The notes beneath the pieces were generated by a model. The model was given only the letters and a program-made list of their open reading frames with translations. It had not been told where the DNA came from and made no database searches. Shown one piece after another: positions 4,253-10,720 of a stretch of DNA of 10,720 nt (position 1 is its first letter; each line of letters opens with the position of its first letter). The translations under genes were made by a program, and so were the position numbers. The stretch comes from Candidatus Eiseniibacteriota bacterium. GTDB taxonomy: Bacteria; Eisenbacteria; RBG-16-71-46; JABDJR01. The stretch lies in the NCBI GenBank assembly GCA_013003415.1, contig JABDJR010000696.1, positions 1 through 10,720 on the forward strand, given 5' to 3'.

Positions 4253-6961
4253 GTGGCGGAAATGAATCCCGTGAATCGGGACCTTACCCCGGAAGAGTTA
4301 GCACGTCAAAGAAGAGCTGAACTGGAGCGTCTTGAATCCAAAGAATGGATCGAGTCTCTGGACTATGTCATCGAAGAGGGAGGCCCAGAGCGGGTCAAAC
4401 GCCTGCTTCGTCAGCTGCAACATCGAGCCTCCGAGCGCGGAATCCATCTCCCGTACTCGGCCAACACACCTTACACCAACACTGTGCCGCGTCACAGCGA
4501 AGCCCAATATCCCGGCAACCGTGAAATCGAACGTCGGATCAAGAGTATTGTCCGCTGGAACGCCATGGCCATGGTGGTTCGCGCCAACCGTGAGCAGAGC
4601 GGTATCGGTGGACACATTTCGACCTACGCGTCGGCTGCAACCTTGTTAGAAGTCGGTTTCAACCACTTCTTCAAAGGAAAAGACCACCCCGAAGGTGGCG
4701 ACCAGATTTACTTCCAGGGGCATTCCTCCCCCGGAATCTACGGACGCGCCTTCTTAGAAGGTCGCATCAGCGAAAAGCAGCTCACGAACTTCCGGCAAGA
4801 GTTGTATGACGAGCCCGGACTGTCTTCTTATCCGCACCCGTGGCTTATGCCCGACTTTTGGGAATTCCCAACCGTCTCCATGGGGCTTGGTCCCCTCATG
4901 GCTATCTACCAGGCACGGTTCAACCGCTACCTGGAAGACCGCGGGCTTGTAGAAAAGACAGGAAACGTTTGGGCGTTCCTGGGCGACGGAGAAACGGACG
5001 AGCCGGAATCTCTGGGAGCCATTTCTCTCGCCGCGCGCGAAAAGCTAGACAACCTGCACTTTGTCATCAACTGCAACCTGCAGCGTCTCGACGGTCCGGT
5101 TCGTGGTAACTACAAGATCATTCAAGAGCTCGAAGCGGTATTCCGCGGTGCGGGCTGGAACGTGATTAAAGTGGTTTGGGGCAGCGCCTGGGATCCTCTC
5201 CTTGAGAAGGATCGCGAAGGCCTCCTCGCCGAGCGCATGGAGCTTGCGGTCGACGGCGACTATCAAAAGTATGTGGTTGAAGACGGTGGCTACGTCCGCG
5301 AGCACTTCTTTGGAGCCAATCCCGAACTTAAGAAGATGGTCGAGCACCTTTCCGACGACCAGCTCAAAAAAATGCGCCGCGGTGGCCACGACCCGCAAAA
5401 AGTTTTTGCTGCTTATCAAGCCGCCATGGACTGTAAAGATCGCCCCACCGTGATCCTCGCCAAAACGGTGAAAGGATACGGACTCGGCGAAGCGGGTGAA
5501 GGCAAGAACATCACCCATCAGCAAAAGAAACTGAACGAAGATGAGCTTCGAGAATTCCGGTCCCGATTCGGAATCCCCATTTCCGATGAAGAAGTGGGTG
5601 AAGCTCCCTTCTACCGCCCGGCCGACGACTCGATCGAGCTTCAGTACATGCGCGAACAGCGCGAAAAGCTTGGCGGGCCGGTTCCGGAACGACGGGGTGC
5701 CATTGCCCCCATCAAGGAACCTCCGGCGGAGTTATTTAGCGAGTTTGATGAAGGCTCCGGAGGACGGGACGCTTCAACCACCATGGTGTTTGTTCGTTTG
5801 TTGGCCAAGCTCCTTCGCAACAAAGAGCTTGGTCCGTTGATCGTACCGATCGTTCCCGATGAGGCCCGAACCTTTGGTATGGAGGCACTCTTCCGCCAAG
5901 TTGGTATTTACTCGCACGTGGGGCAGAAGTACGAACCGGTCGACCGCGAAACCTTGCTTTATTACAAAGAGGCTATCGACGGACAGATCCTGGAAGAGGG
6001 CATCACCGAAGCCGGCTCCATGTCGTCTTTCATTGCCGCCGGAACCGCCTACGCGACCCACAACATCAACATGATTCCGTTCTTCATTTACTACTCGATG
6101 TTCGGACTCCAACGGGTTGGCGATTTGATTTGGGCCGCGGGCGATATGCGTTGCAAGGGTTTCCTCCTCGGAGCTACCTCAGGACGTACCACGCTTGCCG
6201 GGGAAGGTTTGCAGCATCAAGACGGTCACAGTCACTTGCTTGCGTACCCGCACCCCACACTTAAAGCCTACGACCCGGCTTTCGCTTATGAGCTTGCCGT
6301 TATTATTCAAGACGGAATCAAGCGCATGTATGTGGATCAGGAAGACTGTTTCTACTACCTAACAGTTGGAAACGAACCTTACGATATGCCCGCCATGCCA
6401 GAAGGCTCGCGCGAAGGCATTCTTAAGGGACTTTACAAGTTCCGATCCACCCCAGCGAAAAAGGAGCAGATGAAAATCCAGCTCTTGGGTAGCGGCGCCA
6501 TCTTGAACGAGGTGCTCAAGGCTCAAGAAGTCTTGCGAGACGACTTTGACCTGGGCTCCGACGTTTGGAGCGTGACCAGTTACAAGGAACTGTTCACCGA
6601 TGCTCTAGAAACCGCTCGTTACAACCGATTGCACCCCGAGAAAGACCGCAAGCAACCCTTCATCCGTGATTGCCTGGGTGAAGAGGGCGTTGCGGTCGCG
6701 GCTTCGGACTACACCGCGGCCCTTCCCATCTCGGTGGCTCGTTGGGCTCCGCGCCACTTCGTAACCTTGGGCACCGACGGCTTCGGACGAAGCGCCGGTC
6801 GCACCGAGCTGCGAGACTTTTTCGAGGTCGACCACCGTTACATCGTGTTGGCGGCCTTGGGTGCACTCCACAAAGAAAAACTTATTGATAGCGATGTCGT
6901 GACCGACTACATCAAGAAGGCCGGCATCAATCGAGACAAGGCTAACCCCCTCATCTCGTAA
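4253..6961 (+). CDS. aceE: pyruvate dehydrogenase E1 component, homodimeric type
   Basis: At 902 residues this is close to the E. coli AceE length (887) and similar to it throughout. It decarboxylates pyruvate with thiamine diphosphate and transfers the acetyl group to the lipoyl arm of AceF. The thiamine/Mg site is visible as GDGETDEPES (244-253) with the paired NCN at 273-275. The mobile-loop GEGKNITHQ contains H422, which aligns with E. coli His407. EEGITE (581-586) covers the Glu that activates the cofactor, and GLQHQDGHSH (652-661) holds further active-site His. Further anchors are QYPGNREIERRI, SSYPHPWLMPDFW and LGTDGFGRS. Two starts are possible: GTG at 4253, with GAGGTG 6 nt upstream, or ATG at 4262, with AGGTGG 5 nt upstream. 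The ATG gives 899 residues and is at least as plausible. It is the first gene of the aceE-aceF-lpd operon. Confidence 0.97.
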   Translation: MAEMNPVNRDLTPEELARQRRAELERLESKEWIESLDYVIEEGGPERVKRLLRQLQHRASERGIHLPYSANTPYTNTVPRHSEAQYPGNREIERRIKSIVRWNAMAMVVRANREQSGIGGHISTYASAATLLEVGFNHFFKGKDHPEGGDQIYFQGHSSPGIYGRAFLEGRISEKQLTNFRQELYDEPGLSSYPHPWLMPDFWEFPTVSMGLGPLMAIYQARFNRYLEDRGLVEKTGNVWAFLGDGETDEPESLGAISLAAREKLDNLHFVINCNLQRLDGPVRGNYKIIQELEAVFRGAGWNVIKVVWGSAWDPLLEKDREGLLAERMELAVDGDYQKYVVEDGGYVREHFFGANPELKKMVEHLSDDQLKKMRRGGHDPQKVFAAYQAAMDCKDRPTVILAKTVKGYGLGEAGEGKNITHQQKKLNEDELREFRSRFGIPISDEEVGEAPFYRPADDSIELQYMREQREKLGGPVPERRGAIAPIKEPPAELFSEFDEGSGGRDASTTMVFVRLLAKLLRNKELGPLIVPIVPDEARTFGMEALFRQVGIYSHVGQKYEPVDRETLLYYKEAIDGQILEEGITEAGSMSSFIAAGTAYATHNINMIPFFIYYSMFGLQRVGDLIWAAGDMRCKGFLLGATSGRTTLAGEGLQHQDGHSHLLAYPHPTLKAYDPAFAYELAVIIQDGIKRMYVDQEDCFYYLTVGNEPYDMPAMPEGSREGILKGLYKFRSTPAKKEQMKIQLLGSGAILNEVLKAQEVLRDDFDLGSDVWSVTSYKELFTDALETARYNRLHPEKDRKQPFIRDCLGEEGVAVAASDYTAALPISVARWAPRHFVTLGTDGFGRSAGRTELRDFFEVDHRYIVLAALGALHKEKLIDSDVVTDYIKKAGINRDKANPLIS

Positions 6962-6978
6962 GAAAGGGATATTTGTAG

Positions 6979-8355
6979 ATGGCGAACGAAATCGTTCTCC
7001 CCGAACTTGGAGAGGGTATCGATCAGGCCAAAGTGTTGGCCGTGTTGGTATCTCCCGGGGACAAGGTCCGTAAGGACCAAACCATTATTGAAGTAGAAAC
7101 TGAAAAGGCTACGGCTGAGGTACCTTCCGATTTCGAAGGAACGGTTTCCGCCGTTCATGTGAAAGAGGGTCAGGACATTTCGGTGGGCCAGGCTATTCTT
7201 TCACTTGAAGCCGGCGGCAGCACGGCAGCCGCCCCTGCGCCAAAAGCGGAACCGGTTGAAGTGGTTGAAATGAGCCCTGCGGCCGAGGTGGTCGATGCAC
7301 CGCCTCCCCCGCCTCCCGCACCTGCTCCACGCCCGGAGCCCGCGGCATCGGCTACGGCAACCGCAACCGCACCGCCCAAGGTTGTTCCAATCGAGGAATC
7401 TTATGTGCCGGCCCCGCCTTCCCCCGGGAAGTCGGTTGCCGCATCCCCTTCCGTGCGCAGACTCGCGCGCGAATTGGGCGTCGACATTGCCGAAGTTCCC
7501 GGAACCAGTGAGGGCGGTCGTGTTTCCAACGAAGATGTGAAAAGCTACGCGCGGCATCTCATCAGCCGCAGGGGTGCTCCTCGCGAGGTTCAGGCCCCGG
7601 TGGCATCACCCGCTGCACGTCCCCAACCTCAGCTTCCGGACTTCACTCAATGGGGAGACGTTGAACGCGAACCCATGAGTGCCATCCGTCGCGCCACCGC
7701 CGACCACATGGTGAACGCGTGGTCCACCGCACCTCAGGTGACCCAGTTCGATTCGGCCGACATTACCGAGCTCGAAGTTTTCCGCAAACGCTACGGAAAC
7801 CGCGTGCAAGCCACGGGCGGTAAGCTCACCGTAACCGCTATGGCGGTGAAGATTGTGGCGGGGGCTCTCAAGAAGTTCCCTCAATTCAACTCCAGCCTCG
7901 ATGCCGAAGCACAGGAACTTGTGCTGAAGCAGTACGTTCACGTTGGGGTTGCCGTGGATACAGAGAATGGCCTCATGGTCCCGGTGATTCGCGATGCTGA
8001 CAAGAAAAACATCATTCAGATTGCCGAAGACCTTCAAGACCTGGCTGAAAAAGCTCGTGCCCGCAAGATCTCGCTCGACGCGCTTCGCGGCGGCACCTTC
8101 AGTGTCTCGAACCTTGGGGGCTTGGGCACCACCTACTTCTCTCCCATCGTGAACTGGCCCGAAGTTGCCATTTTGGGAATGGGTCGGGCTTCGGTGCAAG
8201 CCGTTCACCAAGACGGTGAGTTCGTTCCGCGGAAAATCTTGCCCATGGCCTTGACCTACGACCACCGGGTCATCGACGGTGCCGACGCCGCTCGCTTCTT
8301 GCGATGGATTGCCGAGGCCTTAGAAAACCCCATGCTTCTGGCACTTGAAGGCTAA
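6979..8355 (+). CDS. aceF: dihydrolipoamide acetyltransferase, E2 of pyruvate dehydrogenase
   Basis: This 458-residue E2 has one lipoyl domain (about 1-78, modified lysine K43 in ETEKATAEV). A Pro/Ala-rich flexible linker follows (about 80-150, with a run of six Pro and an Ala-Thr stretch), then a peripheral subunit-binding domain (about 153-192, SPSVRRLARELGVDI and GGRVSNEDV) and a catalytic acetyltransferase domain (about 228-458). The active-site motif YDHRVIDG supplies H429 and D433. It accepts the acetyl group from AceE, passes it to coenzyme A, and forms the core of the complex. E. coli E2 has three lipoyl domains; one is common elsewhere, so nothing is missing. ATG at 6979 follows aceE by 17 nt, with AAAGGGA about 9 nt upstream. 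The catalytic core resembles the E2p proteins that pair with homodimeric E1. Confidence 0.96.
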   Translation: MANEIVLPELGEGIDQAKVLAVLVSPGDKVRKDQTIIEVETEKATAEVPSDFEGTVSAVHVKEGQDISVGQAILSLEAGGSTAAAPAPKAEPVEVVEMSPAAEVVDAPPPPPPAPAPRPEPAASATATATAPPKVVPIEESYVPAPPSPGKSVAASPSVRRLARELGVDIAEVPGTSEGGRVSNEDVKSYARHLISRRGAPREVQAPVASPAARPQPQLPDFTQWGDVEREPMSAIRRATADHMVNAWSTAPQVTQFDSADITELEVFRKRYGNRVQATGGKLTVTAMAVKIVAGALKKFPQFNSSLDAEAQELVLKQYVHVGVAVDTENGLMVPVIRDADKKNIIQIAEDLQDLAEKARARKISLDALRGGTFSVSNLGGLGTTYFSPIVNWPEVAILGMGRASVQAVHQDGEFVPRKILPMALTYDHRVIDGADAARFLRWIAEALENPMLLALEG

Positions 8356-8360
8356 CCTCA

Positions 8361-9773
8361 ATGAGTGAACTCAAAACGGATCTTCTGGTCCTGGGCGGTG
8401 GCCCAGGAGGTTATGCAGCTGCGTTCTTAGCCGGCGACATGGGCATGGACGTCACTTTAGTCGATGTTGAAGCCAATCCCGGGGGCGTTTGCCTCTATCG
8501 GGGGTGCATTCCATCGAAGGCTTTACTCCATCTTGCCAAGCTTGTTCATGAAACAGAGATGGCATCGAACTGGGGGCTGACGTTTGCTCCCCCTCAAATC
8601 GATCTTGATCGCATGCGCACATGGAAGAACGAGGTTGTCGAGAAACTCACCGGCGGCTTGGGGCAACTCAGCAGCCGGCGGAAAGTTAAATACATCCGCG
8701 GGCGCGGCACGTTTAAAAGCTCAGGCCAGCTAGAAATTGCCACCGCCGACGGTCCGCAAACGCTTAACTTCGCTCATGCCATTGTGGCTACCGGTTCGCA
8801 CCCCACCACACTTCCCTTTGTGCCCCACGAATCCGAGCGCGTTCTCGATTCCACGTCGGCTCTCGATCTAAAAGACATTCCCGAGCGCCTCTTGGTGATC
8901 GGTGGTGGCTACATCGGATTGGAACTTGGAAGTGTCTACGCCGCTTTGGGCTCCAAGGTGACGGTGGTCGAAATGGAAGACACGCTTCTTCCCGGGGCCG
9001 ACGCCGATCTGGTTCGCCCCCTCGCCAAGCGTATGGATGCGATCATGCACGATGTTTGGCTGAAGACTCGCGTAACTTCCGTCACCGATACGGGACGCGA
9101 TCTCAAAGTCACCTTTGAAGGCGGGTCCACCGACGAAGCCTTCTTTGACCGAGCCTTGGTTTCCATTGGCCGCCGCCCTAACTCCAAGGGGTTGGGCCTC
9201 GAAGCGACCAAAGCGGTGGTCAACCAACACGGATTTATCGAAGTCGACAACCAACTCCGCACTGCCGATCCTCGAATCTTTGCCATTGGCGATGTGGTGG
9301 GGCAACCCATGCTCGCCCACAAAGCTTCCCACGAAGGCCGCACTGCGGTTGAAGTCATTGCCGGGCACAAGGTCGCCTTTGAACCGGCAGGTATTCCCGC
9401 GGTGGTGTTTACCGATCCCGAAGTGGCTTGGGCAGGCCTCACGGAAAACGAAGCCAAGGCCCAGGGCATTCAGGTTGAGGTTGCGAAGTTTCCTTGGGCG
9501 GCCTCAGGACGCGCCCTCACGGTGGGAGCTACCGACGGCATCACCAAGTTGATCATCGACCCCGAAACAGAACGCATTCTAGGGGTCGGAATCTGTGGAG
9601 CCGGGGCGGGCGAGCTGATCGCCGAGGGTATGCTAGCCATCGAAATGGGAGCTACGGCGGAAGATCTGAAGCTTACGATCCACGCTCACCCCACGCTTTC
9701 CGAAACCGTGATGGAGTCTGCAGAGGTCTTCTTCGGCCAGAGCACGCACGTCTATCGCCCGAAACGGAAGTAA
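8361..9773 (+). CDS. lpd: dihydrolipoyl dehydrogenase, E3
   Basis: This 470-residue flavoprotein disulfide reductase reoxidises the dihydrolipoyl arm of AceF and passes electrons through FAD to NAD+. It shows the FAD-binding GGGPGGYAA (12-20), the redox disulfide C44-C49 in GGVCLYRGCIPSK, the second FAD contact ATGSHP (143-148), the NAD-binding GGGYIGLELGS (181-191) with a following Glu at 204 that favours NAD over NADP, and AIGDVVG. In the C-terminal interface domain, HAHPTLSE gives the catalytic pair H443/E448. There is no fused lipoyl domain. It starts 5 nt after the aceF stop, with AAGG about 9 nt upstream, so it is translated from the same message. It may also serve 2-oxoglutarate dehydrogenase or the glycine cleavage system, but its position assigns it to PDH. 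Confidence 0.97.
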   Translation: MSELKTDLLVLGGGPGGYAAAFLAGDMGMDVTLVDVEANPGGVCLYRGCIPSKALLHLAKLVHETEMASNWGLTFAPPQIDLDRMRTWKNEVVEKLTGGLGQLSSRRKVKYIRGRGTFKSSGQLEIATADGPQTLNFAHAIVATGSHPTTLPFVPHESERVLDSTSALDLKDIPERLLVIGGGYIGLELGSVYAALGSKVTVVEMEDTLLPGADADLVRPLAKRMDAIMHDVWLKTRVTSVTDTGRDLKVTFEGGSTDEAFFDRALVSIGRRPNSKGLGLEATKAVVNQHGFIEVDNQLRTADPRIFAIGDVVGQPMLAHKASHEGRTAVEVIAGHKVAFEPAGIPAVVFTDPEVAWAGLTENEAKAQGIQVEVAKFPWAASGRALTVGATDGITKLIIDPETERILGVGICGAGAGELIAEGMLAIEMGATAEDLKLTIHAHPTLSETVMESAEVFFGQSTHVYRPKRK

Positions 9774-9814
9774 GGCTCACTAGCGAGGCCTACTCTACGA
9801 GCTCGTGAGAGCCT
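9773..9814 (+). terminator. weak imperfect hairpin at the end of the PDH operon
   Basis: AGGCTC (9773-9778) can pair with GAGCCT (9809-9814), extended by AC/GT after a 2-nt bulge, with a large loop containing the palindrome CGAGCTCG. No T-run follows. It begins at the lpd stop codon and is the best plus-strand 3'-end structure, but it is not a convincing intrinsic terminator. Confidence 0.25.
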
Positions 9815-9829
9815 AGGATGCCGTTCGTT

Positions 9830-9851
9830 AAAACTCCGGTCTTAGCCGGAG
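9830..9851 (-). terminator. terminator of the short-chain dehydrogenase gene
   Basis: CTCCGG (9834-9839) and CCGGAG (9846-9851) form a perfect 6-bp GC-rich stem with a 6-nt loop, starting 4 nt after the TAG stop of the minus-strand gene. On that strand TTTT follows (9833-9830). The T-run is short. On the plus strand nothing T-rich follows, though the stem could still slow polymerase leaving lpd. Confidence 0.5.
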
Positions 9852-9855
9852 CGGA

Positions 9856-10720
9856 CTAAACGGACCAAACTTGGCCCGTTTTCTCCTCGGAGAGCGTCCA
9901 GAGCTTGGAAGCAACCTCGCTATCTTTGGCAAAGGGCTCAAGCTCACATTCGCCAACGGGGCCAACCCAGTTCATTCGGCCCGTAGGTCCATAATAAGCT
10001 GCTTGGTCTAGATCTTCCTCGGTGGCGCACATCACTTCTGGATAGGCACCTTTTTCAGCCGATTGAACCATCGGTGATAAGGACATGAGATAGAACGTGA
10101 TTCGCGACATGAATGTCGCTTTGTCATTGATGAGTGACGTTTTGGAAGCGCCCGGGTGACAAACGTAGACCTTTACATTCTTGTTGGCTGCCTTGATACG
10201 GTTTTGCAGTTCGTACCCGATCATGATTTGAGCCAACTTACTGTGGCAGTAAGTCTTGTTTGGGTGATAGTTCTTGTCCCAGTTCATGTCGTCAAACTGA
10301 ATGGTTTGGAGGCCCATCTTGTAGCCTTCACTGCCAACCACAACAATCCGCCCGTTTGACTGGTCAATTCGTTCGAAGAGCGACGACAGCAAAAGGAAAT
10401 GACCGTAGTGATTAACCCCAAGCTGGCTTTCAAAACCGTCTACGGTTAGCTCTTGCTTGCTTACCTGTGCAATCGCAGCATTACAGATCAGGGCGTCGAT
10501 CGTAGGAACCTTCTCCAGTACCTCTGTCGCAGCTTCGCGAACCGAAGCCAACTCACCAAGATCCAGGCGAATAAAAGAGACCTCAGCTTCCTCACCAAAC
10601 TCTTGTTTAAGAGCTTGCATGGCATTCGCCGACTTCTGGGGATTGCGGTTCAACATCACCACTTTTGCCCCTTTGGCGAGGAGGATGCGGGTGGCTTCGA
10701 ACCCGGCACCGGCATTAGCC
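9856..10720 (-). CDS. short-chain dehydrogenase/reductase, retinol-dehydrogenase-like (partial, N-terminus beyond right edge)
   Basis: The frame continues open from the stop at 9856 to the window edge, giving 287 visible codons with the true start outside. The first visible residues, ANAGAGFEATRILLAKGAKV, are most of the TGxxxGxG NAD(P)-binding loop of a Rossmann fold, so only a short N-terminal piece is missing. Further classical SDR marks, numbered in the fragment, are NAA (80-82), in place of the usual NAG, N103 in VNHYGH, the catalytic S130 in VVVGSEG, and YCHSK with Y157 and K161, followed by CHPGASKT. The tetrad is therefore complete. The C-terminal YGP...GP...LW...TG pattern is shared with oxidoreductases annotated as retinol dehydrogenase or protochlorophyllide-reductase-like. 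The substrate cannot be inferred. The Arg of LNRNP just after the second strand suggests NADP(H). It converges on lpd and is probably unrelated to PDH. Confidence 0.9.
   Translation of the reverse strand, partial: ANAGAGFEATRILLAKGAKVVMLNRNPQKSANAMQALKQEFGEEAEVSFIRLDLGELASVREAATEVLEKVPTIDALICNAAIAQVSKQELTVDGFESQLGVNHYGHFLLLSSLFERIDQSNGRIVVVGSEGYKMGLQTIQFDDMNWDKNYHPNKTYCHSKLAQIMIGYELQNRIKAANKNVKVYVCHPGASKTSLINDKATFMSRITFYLMSLSPMVQSAEKGAYPEVMCATEEDLDQAAYYGPTGRMNWVGPVGECELEPFAKDSEVASKLWTLSEEKTGQVWSV

Noticed and set aside
4225..4320. Small ORF of 31 codons (ATG at 4225) overlapping the start of aceE in another frame
   Set aside because: It has a poor ribosome site and lies about 11 nt from the predicted transcript start. 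Most of its length lies inside aceE, so its openness is not informative.
7606..8265. Long antisense open frame (219 codons) opposite aceF
   Set aside because: It is a mirror of the strongly coding aceF frame in GC-rich codons. No recognisable domain, no ribosome site and no neighbouring genes support it.
8868..9469. Antisense open frames of 166 and 177 codons opposite lpd
   Set aside because: They overlap each other and lpd, whose family match is continuous. Their translations show no motif.
1..10720. CRISPR array, tRNA, rRNA, prophage or insertion sequence
   Set aside because: No regularly spaced direct repeats, tRNA-like cloverleaf, rRNA-like stretch or transposase/integrase coding sequence was seen on either strand.

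Overview
This is a bacterial chromosome segment, about half G+C by eye, from a Gram-negative organism: there is a lipobox lipoprotein, an enterobacterial-type homodimeric pyruvate dehydrogenase E1, and a sigma-54 activator. The mix of a GAF/AAA+/Fis sigma-54 activator, a PP2C-type phosphatase and a PD40 beta-propeller lipoprotein would suit a delta-proteobacterial-like lineage (Bdellovibrionota or Myxococcota relatives). That placement is a guess from gene content, not a measured phylogeny.

Layout. Minus strand, left part: a beta-propeller lipoprotein gene that runs off the left edge (1-1187); a 448-bp non-coding region (1188-1635); a sigma-54 enhancer-binding protein (EBP) gene (1636-3222); and a PP2C-type Ser/Thr phosphatase gene (3345-4124). 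A 128-bp divergent gap follows. Plus strand: a complete pyruvate dehydrogenase operon aceE-aceF-lpd (4253-9773), with gaps of 17 and 5 nt. Convergent to it on the minus strand is a short-chain dehydrogenase/reductase gene that runs off the right edge (9856-10720).

The PDH genes form one complex. AceE decarboxylates pyruvate, AceF carries the acyl group on one lipoyl domain and makes acetyl-CoA, and Lpd reoxidises the lipoyl group with NAD+.

The most interesting part is the non-coding region next to the EBP gene. On the minus strand it holds a full-consensus sigma-54 promoter (TGGCAC-N5-TTGC, 1441-1427). About 120 nt downstream is a strong intrinsic terminator (18-bp stem, then T7), with a 10-bp stem-loop in between and no convincing ORF. 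This looks like a sigma-54-dependent small RNA gene. A 15-bp element, GTCAY-NN-TTT-RTGWC, occurs twice upstream of that promoter (1530-1544, 1616-1630) and once just upstream of the EBP start (3247-3261). The simplest reading is that the EBP binds all three, activating the RNA from a distance and controlling its own gene. The architecture resembles LuxO/Qrr1 and CbrB/CrcZ, but I do not recognise the RNA.
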